Shown: positions 7,823-17,022, numbered from the stretch's first letter. The stretch is DNA of 64,000 nt from Brevibacterium sp. RIT 803 (GCF_016892625.1 NZ_JAFEMW010000006.1:62001-126000), one strand, 5' to 3'. Notes: generated by a model from the sequence alone, not told the origin. Numbers and translations are program-made.

Positions 7823-7911
7823 CGCAAGGCAGAATGATAAAAATACTTCGCTTATCGGCGTGTCGTGTTGAATCGTGCGAGCAGGGCCGAGCAACACCAC
7901 GTCGACGGGTG

Positions 7912-8871
7912 CTAAGCATCCTCGCGGAATGCGATGCGAGTCGGCAGCGCGACGTCGGGCGAGAGTTCCGGCAGTCCGGGTGTGCCCGAACGCGGATCGG
8001 TGCTCCACGCGGCAACGCGTGCATCTGCGACCTGAACGACGAGTCGTTCGACCTGCCACCGCACGAAGTCAGCGTCGGCTCCGGGAGCGAGGACTCCACC
8101 GTCCGGGTTGCCAGCGGCACGGTGAGCGAACCGGGTGGCTGCGTTGAACGCTGCACGTGCTCCGATTCCGTTCTCGCCGACGACGGCCGAGCGCACAGTA
8201 GCCCACGGTGAGCCCTGTGAGTTTGTCCACGACACTTGCGCACCTGCCGACAGCAGCTGCGCCAGCGGCTGCTGCTGCGCGGGGTCGAGGGTGATCGCGA
8301 TGCCGGAGTAGCCCAGCGGCGTGATGAAGTCCTCAGTGACGCTGAAATTCAGCAGCAGCCGGTATCCGTTGCGCTGTGCCAGCGCGGCATGGTCGCGCAC
8401 ACGGTCCAGGACCTCGCCGAGGCGCTGATTCGACTCGACCTGGATGTACAGGGCCGTCTCCGGCAGCGTATCGAGGCGGAGGAAGTCGAGAGCAGCGATG
8501 CTCGCTCTGTCGGTGGTCGGGCCCGCCGCTTCAGAGGCCTCGGCGCTGATCTGGGGATACGCGACGATCCTCAGAGTCTTGGGCGCGCGATCGCTGAAGT
8601 CCTGCACAGCCTCAGCGGACCCGAGGACGTGCACGTGGGTGAATCCGGACTCGACGAGCCGGTCACCGTCGGGAGCGCCCTCGCGAAGAGTCAGCCCCGC
8701 GTGAACGAAACCGGGGGTGAGGAAATCCCCGTCGAGGTTGATTGCGTCGGGCTCCGATGCAAGCGCTGCCTCATCGGAGCCGATGAACGAGACCGTCCCG
8801 TCCTTCGTGCCCAAGGCGGTCGCAAAGGGGTCGACACTGCTGTATACATCTCCACCAAAGTACATAGTCAC
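7912..8871 (-). CDS. Amidohydrolase-related protein with degenerate metal site
   Basis: 319-aa protein with the outline of a metal-dependent amidohydrolase: an N-terminal beta-strand region, then FLTPGFVHAGLTL where active relatives have PGFxDxHxH, and the C-terminal signature ARAAFNAATRFAHRAAG, VLAPGADADFVRW. The HxH pair is replaced (VHAGL), and the late Asp ligand region reads SWTNSQGSPWA. Catalytic metal binding therefore looks lost and a non-enzymatic or altered role is plausible. The GTG at 8871 lies 7 nt after a TAGCCT -10. It is divergent from the exonuclease fusion gene with only 71 bp between starts, so the two may be co-regulated. Confidence 0.7.
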   Translation of the reverse strand: MTMYFGGDVYSSVDPFATALGTKDGTVSFIGSDEAALASEPDAINLDGDFLTPGFVHAGLTLREGAPDGDRLVESGFTHVHVLGSAEAVQDFSDRAPKTLRIVAYPQISAEASEAAGPTTDRASIAALDFLRLDTLPETALYIQVESNQRLGEVLDRVRDHAALAQRNGYRLLLNFSVTEDFITPLGYSGIAITLDPAQQQPLAQLLSAGAQVSWTNSQGSPWATVRSAVVGENGIGARAAFNAATRFAHRAAGNPDGGVLAPGADADFVRWQVERLVVQVADARVAAWSTDPRSGTPGLPELSPDVALPTRIAFREDA

Positions 8872-8878
8872 AGCCGAT

Positions 8879-8884
8879 AGGCTA
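8879..8884 (-). promoter_or_regulatory. -10 element (TAGCCT) of a leaderless promoter for the amidohydrolase-like gene
   Basis: On the minus strand TAGCCT is followed by 7 nt and the GTG start at 8871. No Shine-Dalgarno is present. Confidence 0.45.
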
Positions 8885-8903
8885 CACCTCCGTGTCGGCG
8901 TCT

Positions 8904-8934
8904 TTGCACTCGAGTCAGGGGTGTCGGGTATCGT
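8904..8934 (+). promoter_or_regulatory. Candidate promoter of the nuclease fusion gene
   Basis: TTGCAC (8904-8909) and TATCGT (8929-8934) are spaced by 19 nt. The -10 ends 8 nt before the GTG at 8943, which has no ribosome binding site, so a leaderless transcript is likely. Confidence 0.35.
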
Positions 8935-8942
8935 CAGCGAGT

Positions 8943-10658
8943 GTGAAGCCCTTGGTCCTGATCGATACGCCCGCCCTGTACTACCGTGCCTTCTACTCGG
9001 TCCCCGATTCGATCGTCAACGACGACGGCCAGCCGGTCAACGCCGTGCGCGGTGTCCTCGATGCGATCGCCCAGATGATTCGCCGATTCGACTCCCCGCG
9101 AGTTGTGGCGACCATGGACGCGGATTGGCGACCCGCCTTCCGAACCGCGATCATGCCCGAATACAAGGCGGCCCGGGTCAAAGATGCCGAAGCAGGCACC
9201 GAGATCCCACCCGAGCTGGCTGTGCAGCTGCCGATCATGACTCGCGTTCTTCAGTCTGCAGGAATCCCCATCGCCGAGGTGGACGGGACCGAAGCCGATG
9301 ACGTGATCGCGACCATGGCCGCCCAGTCGCGCACCCCTGTGGTCATCGTCTCCCCCGATCGTGATCTGCTCGCACTCATCGATGAGGCCGCAGACGTCAG
9401 TGTGCTTCGCCCGCGTAAGGGCGGAGAGTGGGAGGCCATCACCCAGGCAGATCTGCCTGAGGCCTATGGTGTGCCCGACGGCACCCGATACCGTGAGCTC
9501 GCCGCGATGCGCGGCGATCCCTCGGACGGTCTGCCTGGCGCACCGGGGATCGGGGAGAAGACCGCCGCCACGCTGCTCTCGAACTTCGGTTCCCTCGCAT
9601 CGGTCATCAAGGCCGCGAAGGCCGGTGTGAAGACTGGTGGTCTCAGCCCCAAACGAGCGGCGACGCTGATCGAAGAGGAGGACACGCTCTACAAGACCCT
9701 CGAGGTTATGCGGTGCCTGACCGATGTCGCTCACGGGCTCGATCTCGAATCCGTACCCGGCGAGCTTGATCGCACTGCGGTGGAGACTGCAGCCCGAGGC
9801 CAGAATATCCGCCGTTCGGTCGACACCCTCATCGCCGCCCTCGGCAGCGCCGATACAGACTCCGGTGCGAAGGCATCGGGCGAGTCTTCCCCTATGGCCA
9901 CCGGCACAAGCGCGATCTCTCCGATTCAGGCGCCGGCTGCACAGCCCGCGGCCGCGTCGAATCCGAGCGTATCCACCGCTGATTCCTGGTCGCAGTCGCG
10001 GCTGGTCGGTTTCGATCTCGAGACGACAGGTGTCGACCCGTCGACTGCCAGGATCGTGACTGCTGCATTCGTCGAGTCCGTCGACAGCTCACGCACCTGG
10101 CTGGCCGACCCCGGAGTCGAGATTCCCGAACCGGCACGAGCCGTTCATGGAATCACCACCGAATTCGCTCAAGCCAACGGCGCTCCGGTGGCAGAGGTCG
10201 TCGCCGAGCTCTGCGCGGTCCTGGCAGATCTCAGATCGGAAGGCGCCGTCGTCGTCGGCCACAACATCGTCTATGACCTCAGCGTCATGGCGGCCGAAGT
10301 CAGACGCCATCAGCCCCATATCGATTTCGCGGCACAGCTGCCGACGATCGTCGATACATTTGTCCTGGACAAGCGCATCGAGCAGTTCCGTCGTGGCAAA
10401 CGGACTCTCACGGAGACAGCCAAACGATGGAAGGTCACCCTGCTCGACGCCCACGATGCCGCAGCGGATGCCCTTGCCGCTCTGGACATTTCCCGAGCAT
10501 TGGCCGAGAGCTCGGAGGAAATCGCGAATCTCACTCGGGCCGATATCATGTCCGCCCAGGGTGACTGGAAACGCGCCCAGGCCGCTGACCTGCAGTCTTG
10601 GTTGCGCAGAAAGGGCAACGCCGAGGCCGTCGTCGATGGCTCCTGGCCCATGGCCTGA
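8943..10658 (+). CDS. Fused 5'-nuclease (FEN/PolI-N type) and DEDDh 3'-5' exonuclease
   Basis: 571-aa two-domain nuclease without a polymerase domain. Residues 1 to about 290 match the PolI-type 5'-nuclease: VLIDTPALYYRAF, PEYKAAR, EADDVIATMA, SPDRDLLALID and the helix-3-turn-helix GAPGIGEKTAATLL, with the acidic cluster intact. A Ser/Ala/Pro-rich linker (about 300-350) leads to a DnaQ-like domain (352-530) with every DEDDh residue visible: D358 and E360 (FDLETTG), D445 (HNIVYDLSV), H504 and D509 (AHDAAAD). It should process flaps and 5' ends and also trim 3' ends, in Okazaki fragment maturation or repair. GTG 8943 is preferred over GTG 8892 because the FEN core starts there. Confidence 0.9.
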   Translation: MKPLVLIDTPALYYRAFYSVPDSIVNDDGQPVNAVRGVLDAIAQMIRRFDSPRVVATMDADWRPAFRTAIMPEYKAARVKDAEAGTEIPPELAVQLPIMTRVLQSAGIPIAEVDGTEADDVIATMAAQSRTPVVIVSPDRDLLALIDEAADVSVLRPRKGGEWEAITQADLPEAYGVPDGTRYRELAAMRGDPSDGLPGAPGIGEKTAATLLSNFGSLASVIKAAKAGVKTGGLSPKRAATLIEEEDTLYKTLEVMRCLTDVAHGLDLESVPGELDRTAVETAARGQNIRRSVDTLIAALGSADTDSGAKASGESSPMATGTSAISPIQAPAAQPAAASNPSVSTADSWSQSRLVGFDLETTGVDPSTARIVTAAFVESVDSSRTWLADPGVEIPEPARAVHGITTEFAQANGAPVAEVVAELCAVLADLRSEGAVVVGHNIVYDLSVMAAEVRRHQPHIDFAAQLPTIVDTFVLDKRIEQFRRGKRTLTETAKRWKVTLLDAHDAAADALAALDISRALAESSEEIANLTRADIMSAQGDWKRAQAADLQSWLRRKGNAEAVVDGSWPMA

Positions 10659-10700
10659 ACGATAGAATCAATTGCGACCATCACTCGACGAAGGACGATA

Positions 10701-12962
10701 ATGGGTTTCTTTTCACGACTGCTCAACCGACCCGGCGCACAGGCCGACAAAGCCACGGGATGGTTCGATAGGGCCGCTGACGATATGGCGGCCGCGAGTC
10801 GTGAGTACGCGAAGATGGAAGACAGCGAGCTGACAGAGGCCGCTGCGGAGATCTTCACCTCAGGCTCCGCGCAGGACAATCTCATTCGCTATTGTGCGCT
10901 GGCTCGTGAGGCTGCCGAACGGTCGCTCGACGAGCGCGCCTATGACACGCAGATCAAGGGCCTGGTGGGACTGCTGCAGGCGAATATCGTGCAGATGGCC
11001 ACCGGTGAGGGCAAGACCCTCGTCGGCGCTCTCGCTGCAGCCGGGTACGCTCTGCAGGGTCGTCGAGTCCACGTAGTCAGCGTCAACGATTATCTCGCTG
11101 TTCGCGACCGCACCTGGATGAAGCCGCTCTTCGACCTCCTCGGTGTCAGATCAGCAGCGATCTCCGGTACTCAGAGTGAGTCCGAGCGACGCGAAGGCTA
11201 TGGTGCTGAGGTTCTCTATGCTTCCGTGACGGAGGTCGGCTTCGACGTGCTGCGCGACCGTTTCGTCACCGATGACGACCAGATTCGCGTCCCGGATCGT
11301 GATGTCGTCATCGTCGACGAAGCTGACTCTGTGCTCATCGACGAAGCGCGTGTCCCCCTTGTCCTCGCCGGATCGGCCAGCGTCGAAGACGCCAACGCTG
11401 CGATCGCGGCACTCGTCGAGACCCTCGATCCCGGCGTCGATTACGAGATCAGCCCGGATCATCAAGCGGTCTCACTCACAGACGAGGGAATCAACCGCGT
11501 CGAGGCTGAACTCGATGTCGAGCTCTTCGGTGAAGACGCATCCGATCTCGCTGCGGTCAACCTGGCCCTGTATGCGAAATCCCTGGTCAAGCGTGATGTG
11601 GACTATCTTGTCGTCGACGGACGGGTCAAACTCATCTCGGCTTCCCGTGGACGAGTGGCCGAACTGCAGCGCTGGCCAGACGGGCTCCAGGCAGCGGTCG
11701 AGGCCAAGGAAGGCGTCGGCACCACTGAGAGCGGTGAGATCCTCGACCAGATGACCGTCGAAGAACTCATCCACGGCTACGAGACCGTCTGCGGTATGAC
11801 GGGAACCGCACTGGCTGTCGGCGATGACCTGCGCGAGTTCTACGACCTTGAGATCGTCCCCGTCGACACGCACCTGCCCGTCATCCGCAACGACGAACCA
11901 GACAGGCTCTACACGTATCAGGAGTCGAAGGAACGCGCGATCGTCGACGAGGTCGCCGATAACCATGCCAAGGATCGTCCTGTGCTCATCGGCACGTCTT
12001 CGGTGGCGGAAAGCGAATCGCTGGCGGCCCGGCTGACCGAGCGCGGCATCGATGTGGCTGTACTCAATGCCAAGGACGATTCGCTCGAGGCTGATGTCAT
12101 CGCGGCTGCCGGTGCCCCTGGTGCGGTGACGGTGTCGACCCAGATGGCTGGACGCGGCACCGATATCCGTCTGGCCGATGACAGCGTCGCCGATGCCGGC
12201 GGGCTCTTGGTCATCGGCGCCGGACGCTACCTGTCCTCACGTCTAGATGATCAGCTGCGCGGTCGCGCCGGACGCCAAGGCGATCCAGGAACGTCCGTGT
12301 TCTTCACCAGCCTTGAAGATGAGCTCCTGACTCGTGTCCCGGAAATCCAACGTTTCGTCTCCGAAGGAGATGAGACCGGGTGGATCGAGTCGAAGCGGGC
12401 GCTGAGTCTCGTCGAACACGCTCAGCGCGTCGCTGAAGGTCAGAACACCGCACTGCACCGCGACACCTGGAAGTTCAACGAGCTCATGGCCAAGCAGCGT
12501 GATCTCGTCCTCGCTCGACGCCAAGAGCTGCGCGTCGATGATGAGGCCATCAACGAACTCAAGGGGCGCCTCGGCGATGTGGCGAAGGATCTGGCCGACG
12601 AGCATTCGCAGGAGCTCGTCGACGCAACGCTGCGCGAAGTGATGCTGTTCCACCTCGATGCACGCTGGGTCGACCACCTCGCCTTCCTCAACGATCTGCG
12701 TGAGGGCATCCATCTGCGCACCTTCGCACGCGAAAAACCGCATGAGGCATTCAACACGGAGTCCATCCGCGTCTTCTCCTCGTTCTGGTCCGACGTCATC
12801 GAGGATTCAGCGTCGACTGTCGAAGAGGCAGAGTTCACGGCTGCCGGAATCGATCTGGAATCGCACGGGCTCAAGCGTCCGTCGTCGACGTGGACCTATC
12901 TGACCACGGAGAGCGCGTTCGGCTCCGACATCGAGAACATCGTCAAGAAGGTCAAGCGCTGA
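10701..12962 (+). CDS. secA2: Accessory Sec translocase ATPase SecA2
   Basis: 753-aa SecA-family motor. Its size and the absence of the C-terminal zinc tail fit SecA2 rather than the longer housekeeping SecA1. Walker A ATGEGKT is at about 100-106, with VVSVNDYLAVRD, the DEAD-type VDEADSVLIDEAR near 204, VCGMTGTALAVGDDLREFYDLEIV, VSTQMAGRGTDIRLAD, and QLRGRAGRQGDPGTSVFF. It powers export of a substrate subset through SecYEG and is usually non-essential. It stands alone after the nuclease gene (42-bp gap). A hairpin terminator separates it from convergent helY. The tat genes lie close by on the other strand. Confidence 0.93.
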   Translation: MGFFSRLLNRPGAQADKATGWFDRAADDMAAASREYAKMEDSELTEAAAEIFTSGSAQDNLIRYCALAREAAERSLDERAYDTQIKGLVGLLQANIVQMATGEGKTLVGALAAAGYALQGRRVHVVSVNDYLAVRDRTWMKPLFDLLGVRSAAISGTQSESERREGYGAEVLYASVTEVGFDVLRDRFVTDDDQIRVPDRDVVIVDEADSVLIDEARVPLVLAGSASVEDANAAIAALVETLDPGVDYEISPDHQAVSLTDEGINRVEAELDVELFGEDASDLAAVNLALYAKSLVKRDVDYLVVDGRVKLISASRGRVAELQRWPDGLQAAVEAKEGVGTTESGEILDQMTVEELIHGYETVCGMTGTALAVGDDLREFYDLEIVPVDTHLPVIRNDEPDRLYTYQESKERAIVDEVADNHAKDRPVLIGTSSVAESESLAARLTERGIDVAVLNAKDDSLEADVIAAAGAPGAVTVSTQMAGRGTDIRLADDSVADAGGLLVIGAGRYLSSRLDDQLRGRAGRQGDPGTSVFFTSLEDELLTRVPEIQRFVSEGDETGWIESKRALSLVEHAQRVAEGQNTALHRDTWKFNELMAKQRDLVLARRQELRVDDEAINELKGRLGDVAKDLADEHSQELVDATLREVMLFHLDARWVDHLAFLNDLREGIHLRTFAREKPHEAFNTESIRVFSSFWSDVIEDSASTVEEAEFTAAGIDLESHGLKRPSSTWTYLTTESAFGSDIENIVKKVKR

Positions 12963-12970
12963 GACGCATC

Positions 12971-13002
12971 TGGGCCCGTCTTCATTTCTGAAGGCGGGCC
13001 CA
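12971..13002. terminator. Hairpin terminator between secA2 and helY
   Basis: A 14-bp stem (12971-12984 with 12989-13002, one T-G wobble) and loop TTTC lie directly after the secA2 stop, between convergent genes. Confidence 0.7.
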
Positions 13003-13086
13003 TTCTGCCGGCATCACGGTCCTGTTGCCGAACCAGATTCCGCTGCTGAGCCAGATCCCATTGCTGAGGTCGCAACGATCTTCCGA

Positions 13087-15810
13087 TCAGGAATCGGCGA
13101 CGACTCCACGGCGAATCGCTTCGATCGTCCGACGAATGCGCCCCGCCGTCTCCGGTTCGGCCACCTCCGCAACCTGGCCGAGCAGGTCAAGGCTCTGCTT
13201 GGCCCATCGGACGAAGTCTCCGGCTGCGATGTCCGTGCCGCGCAGGGAGTCGGCAAGGTTCTTACCTTCGGTCCAGCGGTACATCGGCTTGAATAGTCCT
13301 CTGTCGGGTTCCTGCGTCGTCGACAGGGCGTGCTGCTCCTCGAGTTGGAACAACTTGCGCCAGATCGTCACTGCTTCATCTCCGTTGACCTTGAGGTCGC
13401 GGCTCGGGGCACGCTCCGGATGGAGGGTGTCACCGCGCCGGGATTGGAAGACGAAGCACGAGGCGAATGCGGCAAGTTCAGGTTCGACGAGGTTGTCCCA
13501 CAGTCCCGAGCGAATCGTCAGCGCCACCAGCAGGTCGCGCTCCCCGTAGATCCGACGCAGCATATCTGACTGTTCGGGATCGAAGCCCAGCGTGCGCAGC
13601 ACGTCCTGAACTCGTTCGAACACGAGAGCGATCGACGTCGTCCGACCTTCGATCCGGGCGATGAGCGAATCGTTCTCCTTGACCAGTTTGGCCGCTCGAT
13701 TGGCCCACCTGGCGTGCATCTCGCGGTCCGGGCACTCGTGGCAGGGATGGGCTCGCAGCTGCGCGGTCATCTCCGACACGCTCGAGCTGACACCAGACGC
13801 ACCGGGTGAGGATTCCCATCGGGCCTCTGGATCGACCTTGCCATCGTGTTTGGCATCGTTGAGGATGCCCAACAGCTGCCTCCGGTCCCCCGCCTGCCGG
13901 TGATTGAATTTCTTCGGCACACGGACCCGGCCCTGTGCTGCCAGCGGTTCGGTCACCTCGTGGGGGCGCAGGTGCCAGACTTTGCCCTGTTCGGTCAGGA
14001 CCGTCGGCAGCCGTGAACCTCCGTCGCGGGAGCTCATGGGCGCGATGATGACGGCAGTGCCCTCAACTCGCTTCGCGGGCAGGGTGACGACATCGCCGAT
14101 CTTAAGCGTACTCAGCGACTCGACGATCTCACGTTGCCGGTTCTTCGACTTGGTGCGAGTCTCCTGCTTCTCGGTATCGCTGATGGCCTGCCGCAGACGG
14201 GCATACTCGGCGAAGTCCCCGAGCTCGCACTCCATCGACTTCTCATAGGCTCCGATCGTCGCTTCGTTCTTCCGCACCTTCTTCGCCAGCCCCACGACGG
14301 CCTTGTCAGCCTGGAACTGTGCGAACGAGGTCTCAAGGACCTTCGCTGCTTCCGCCGAACTCATCCGCGACAGCAGGTTCGCCGTCATGTTGTAGGTGGG
14401 TCCGAAGGCAGAATTGAGCGCATAGGAGCGGTTGGAGGCGAGTCCTGCGATCTCGTTGACTTCGAAGCTGGGATGCCAGATGACGACTGAGTGGCCGATC
14501 TTGTCGATGCCGCGGCGCCCGGCCCGCCCGGTCAGCTGGGTGTACTCCCCCGGCGTGATCGAGACGTGGGCCTCACCGTTGAATTTCACGAGCTTCTCGA
14601 GGACGACTGTGCGTGCAGGCATGTTGATGCCCAGGGCCAGAGTCTCGGTGGCGAAGACGACCTTGATGATGCCCTGGGAGAAGAGTTCCTCGACGAGCTG
14701 TTTGAACTGCGGGATCATCCCCGCATGGTGGGCGGCGACTCCCAGCAGAAGGCCTTCCCTGAACGAGTGGAATCCGAGGATGCCAAGGTCCTCACTGGCC
14801 AGCTCATCGCGCAGCTTTTCCAGTGCGGCATTGACGATGACCTTCTCTTCACGGGAGTTCAGGTCGAATCCCGAGGTCAGGTACTGTTCCACCGCCTCGT
14901 CGCAGGCATTTCGGGAGAAGATGAACATGATCGCCGGCAGCATCCCGGTCTCGGCCAGAGAGGACACGACCTGGGTTCTGCTGGGCCTGCGGAATCGGGC
15001 GCGGGTGGCTCGTTCGCGCTTCGAGCGGGGCCCACCGTGAGTCCGGGTGGCATGGTTGAGGGCGGGGTCGATCCGGTCGGAGTCGTGGTGAGTGAACAGA
15101 TCATACATGCGGTGGCCGACGAGGACATGGTTGACCAGCGGCACCGGGCGATGAGAGGTGGAGATGACGGTCGTGGGCCCACGCACCTCACGCAGCCAGG
15201 CGCCGAACTCCTCGACGTTGGACACGGTCGCCGACAGCGATACCATCTGCACCCGGTCCGGCAGGTGGATGATCACCTCTTCCCATACAGGTCCGCGGAA
15301 ACGATCGGCGAGGTAGTGAACCTCGTCGAGGACGACGAATCCGAGGTCGGAGAGTCCCGACAGGTCGTTGTAGAGCATATTGCGCAGGACTTCTGTGGTC
15401 ATGACGATGATCGGCGCATCACGCCGGATCGAGGTGTCACCAGTGAGCAGCCCGACGTTGTCGACACCATGGACTTCCATGAGGTCGTTGAACTTCTGGT
15501 TGCTCAGCGCCTTGATCGGGGTGGTGTAGAAGACCCGTTTGCCTTCGTCCCTGGCCAGTTCGACAGCGAATTCCGCAATCAGAGTCTTGCCGGCACCGGT
15601 GGGCGCAGTGACGAGGACGTCCTTGCCTTCCTGCAGCTGCGTGCACGCCTCGAGCTGGAAGTCGTCGAGTTCGAAGTCGGTCCTGGCCGCGAACCGCCCC
15701 AAGGGGGTCTGCGCCTTCTTCGTCCTGTCTCGATAGTCGGCATAGGCCGCCGCAGGACTCATCGGCTCAGTGTCTGCCGAGGGTTCGAGCGGGCTCACGG
15801 ATTCAGTCAT
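13087..15810 (-). CDS. helY: Ski2/Mtr4-like DEVH-box helicase HelY
   Basis: 907-aa superfamily 2 helicase, the length of mycobacterial HelY. Motifs are Q-region FELDDFQLEACTQL, Walker A TAPTGAGKTLIAEFAVEL, Ia TTPIKALSNQKF, Ib MTTEVLRNML, II LDEVHYL, III SLSATVSN, and VI QLTGRAGRRGIDKIG, followed by the Ski2-like winged-helix/ratchet and C-terminal DSHCT region. A likely role is RNA or nucleic acid unwinding in RNA turnover; the substrate in actinobacteria is not settled. The ATG at 15810 with GAGAGAAG, 7 bp after the tatC stop, is preferred over an upstream in-frame start inside tatC. It is the last gene of the pafB-pafC-tatA-tatC-helY unit, an order also found in mycobacteria. Confidence 0.93.
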   Translation of the reverse strand: MTESVSPLEPSADTEPMSPAAAYADYRDRTKKAQTPLGRFAARTDFELDDFQLEACTQLQEGKDVLVTAPTGAGKTLIAEFAVELARDEGKRVFYTTPIKALSNQKFNDLMEVHGVDNVGLLTGDTSIRRDAPIIVMTTEVLRNMLYNDLSGLSDLGFVVLDEVHYLADRFRGPVWEEVIIHLPDRVQMVSLSATVSNVEEFGAWLREVRGPTTVISTSHRPVPLVNHVLVGHRMYDLFTHHDSDRIDPALNHATRTHGGPRSKRERATRARFRRPSRTQVVSSLAETGMLPAIMFIFSRNACDEAVEQYLTSGFDLNSREEKVIVNAALEKLRDELASEDLGILGFHSFREGLLLGVAAHHAGMIPQFKQLVEELFSQGIIKVVFATETLALGINMPARTVVLEKLVKFNGEAHVSITPGEYTQLTGRAGRRGIDKIGHSVVIWHPSFEVNEIAGLASNRSYALNSAFGPTYNMTANLLSRMSSAEAAKVLETSFAQFQADKAVVGLAKKVRKNEATIGAYEKSMECELGDFAEYARLRQAISDTEKQETRTKSKNRQREIVESLSTLKIGDVVTLPAKRVEGTAVIIAPMSSRDGGSRLPTVLTEQGKVWHLRPHEVTEPLAAQGRVRVPKKFNHRQAGDRRQLLGILNDAKHDGKVDPEARWESSPGASGVSSSVSEMTAQLRAHPCHECPDREMHARWANRAAKLVKENDSLIARIEGRTTSIALVFERVQDVLRTLGFDPEQSDMLRRIYGERDLLVALTIRSGLWDNLVEPELAAFASCFVFQSRRGDTLHPERAPSRDLKVNGDEAVTIWRKLFQLEEQHALSTTQEPDRGLFKPMYRWTEGKNLADSLRGTDIAAGDFVRWAKQSLDLLGQVAEVAEPETAGRIRRTIEAIRRGVVADS

Positions 15811-15817
15811 GCTTCTC

Positions 15818-16645
15818 TCAGTCAATCGGTTCGTCGGGGTCGACCCACAGGCCCTGCGCGATGAGCCTCTTCTTACGTCTCCGGTCACTGAACACGCAGA
15901 TCACCCATGCCGCACAGAACAGCGTCATCATCGGGATCACGAGGAAGAACATCGACATTGCGTCGGGAGTGGGGGTGGCAATGGCCGCGAACAGGAACAC
16001 GATCATCACGATCACCCGCCAGGATTTCTGGATCCGTGCGGCCGAGAGGATGCCCATCATATTGAGTCCGACCATGAGCACCGGAAGAACGAACGCCAGA
16101 CCGAAGACCACGATGATGACCATCACGAAGCTCAGGTAGTCCTGCGCCGGGATGATGTTCGTACCACCAGCCGGGGTGAACGATGTCAGAGCCTTGACTG
16201 CGTTGGGAAGGGCGAAGAAGGCCATGGTCGATCCCGCGAGGAACAGTGGGATCGCAGCGCCGAGGAAGCCGAGCGAGTACAGCTTCTCCTTCTTCGTCAG
16301 CCCCGGAACGATGAATGCCCAGACTTCGTAGAGCCAGATCGGGCAGGACAGGAAGATGCCGATGAAGAACGACAGTTTGATCTTCAGATCGAACGGTGAG
16401 GCGACTCCGGCGAAGTTGATCTCAGCCGTCCGGTCCCCCGAAGCACGGATGCCGCGGATCGGCTCCTGCAGGATGTCGAGGACAGGGTCGTAGAGGAACC
16501 ATCCGGCGACGGCTCCGAGGGCGATCGCGATCGCCGCGACAAGGAGACGATTCCGGAGTTCGATGAGATGCCCGACAACGGGCATCTTCCGCTCAGGGTT
16601 CTTCTTACGTGCCGAAGACGATCGCCGGTCGTGTTGCTCTTTCAC
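15818..16645 (-). CDS. tatC: Sec-independent protein translocase TatC
   Basis: 275-aa six-helix membrane receptor of the twin-arginine translocase, which binds the RR signal of folded cargo. Conserved features are MPVVGHLIELRNRLLVAA near the N-terminus, SPFDLKIKLSFFIGIFLSCPIWLYEVWAFIVPGL, the loop TKKEKLYSLGF, and PVLMVGLNMMGILSA. The GTG start at 16645 overlaps the tatA stop in GTGA, so translation is coupled. No tatB is in the window; it is often unlinked in actinobacteria. Confidence 0.96.
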   Translation of the reverse strand: MKEQHDRRSSSARKKNPERKMPVVGHLIELRNRLLVAAIAIALGAVAGWFLYDPVLDILQEPIRGIRASGDRTAEINFAGVASPFDLKIKLSFFIGIFLSCPIWLYEVWAFIVPGLTKKEKLYSLGFLGAAIPLFLAGSTMAFFALPNAVKALTSFTPAGGTNIIPAQDYLSFVMVIIVVFGLAFVLPVLMVGLNMMGILSAARIQKSWRVIVMIVFLFAAIATPTPDAMSMFFLVIPMMTLFCAAWVICVFSDRRRKKRLIAQGLWVDPDEPID

Positions 16646-16923
16646 GTCTCGCGAGACTGCGGATCCTGCTTTTCCTGTGCAGGCTGCTCAGGCTTTCGGA
16701 CAGCCTCGGCGGTCGACGAGGTGTCGTTCTCCCCTGTCTCGCGGTTGAGCTCGCCAGGTTCGGTCTTCTTGGGCTCGTCATCATCACGGAGGTCCTTGAC
16801 CTCTGACTTGAAGATCTTCATCGACTGGCCCAGGCTTCTGGCCAGCGCCGGCAGCTTGGGTGCGCCGAAAATGATCACGATGATGAGGATCACGATCGCG
16901 ATCTGCACGAAACTCGGTTTCAT
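16642..16923 (-). CDS. tatA: Twin-arginine translocase subunit TatA
   Basis: 93-aa TatA with one N-terminal transmembrane helix (QIAIVILIIVIIFGAPKLP), the hinge, and an amphipathic helix (LARSLGQSMKIFKSEVKDL), then a charged Glu/Lys/Asp-rich tail. It forms the Tat pore. The start is ATG 16923 with AAGGAG 6 nt upstream; an in-frame start at 16953 would add ten residues before the helix and has no ribosome binding site. It overlaps tatC by 4 nt. A 99-bp gap separates it from pafC upstream. Confidence 0.95.
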   Translation of the reverse strand: MKPSFVQIAIVILIIVIIFGAPKLPALARSLGQSMKIFKSEVKDLRDDDEPKKTEPGELNRETGENDTSSTAEAVRKPEQPAQEKQDPQSRET

Positions 16924-17022
16924 GGGGACTCCTTGACTATTGTCTGCTCTCAAAGATTCTACGCTGTGTGGCTGTGCCTTTCATCCTCGCCGCACGGTTG
17001 GGCCGATGTGCCGTGACCGGCA

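Noticed and set aside
7801..8211. A plus-strand frame starting in the AT-rich gap
   Set aside because: Most of it is antisense to the amidohydrolase-like gene and its product resembles no protein family.
13030..13070. Two similar 18-bp units (CCAGATTCCGCTGCTGAG and CCAGATCCCATTGCTGAG) after helY
   Set aside because: Only 14-15 of 18 positions agree and there are two copies; too weak to call a repeat element.
14491..15864. A 457-codon plus-strand frame opposite helY
   Set aside because: Antisense shadow of the helicase core.
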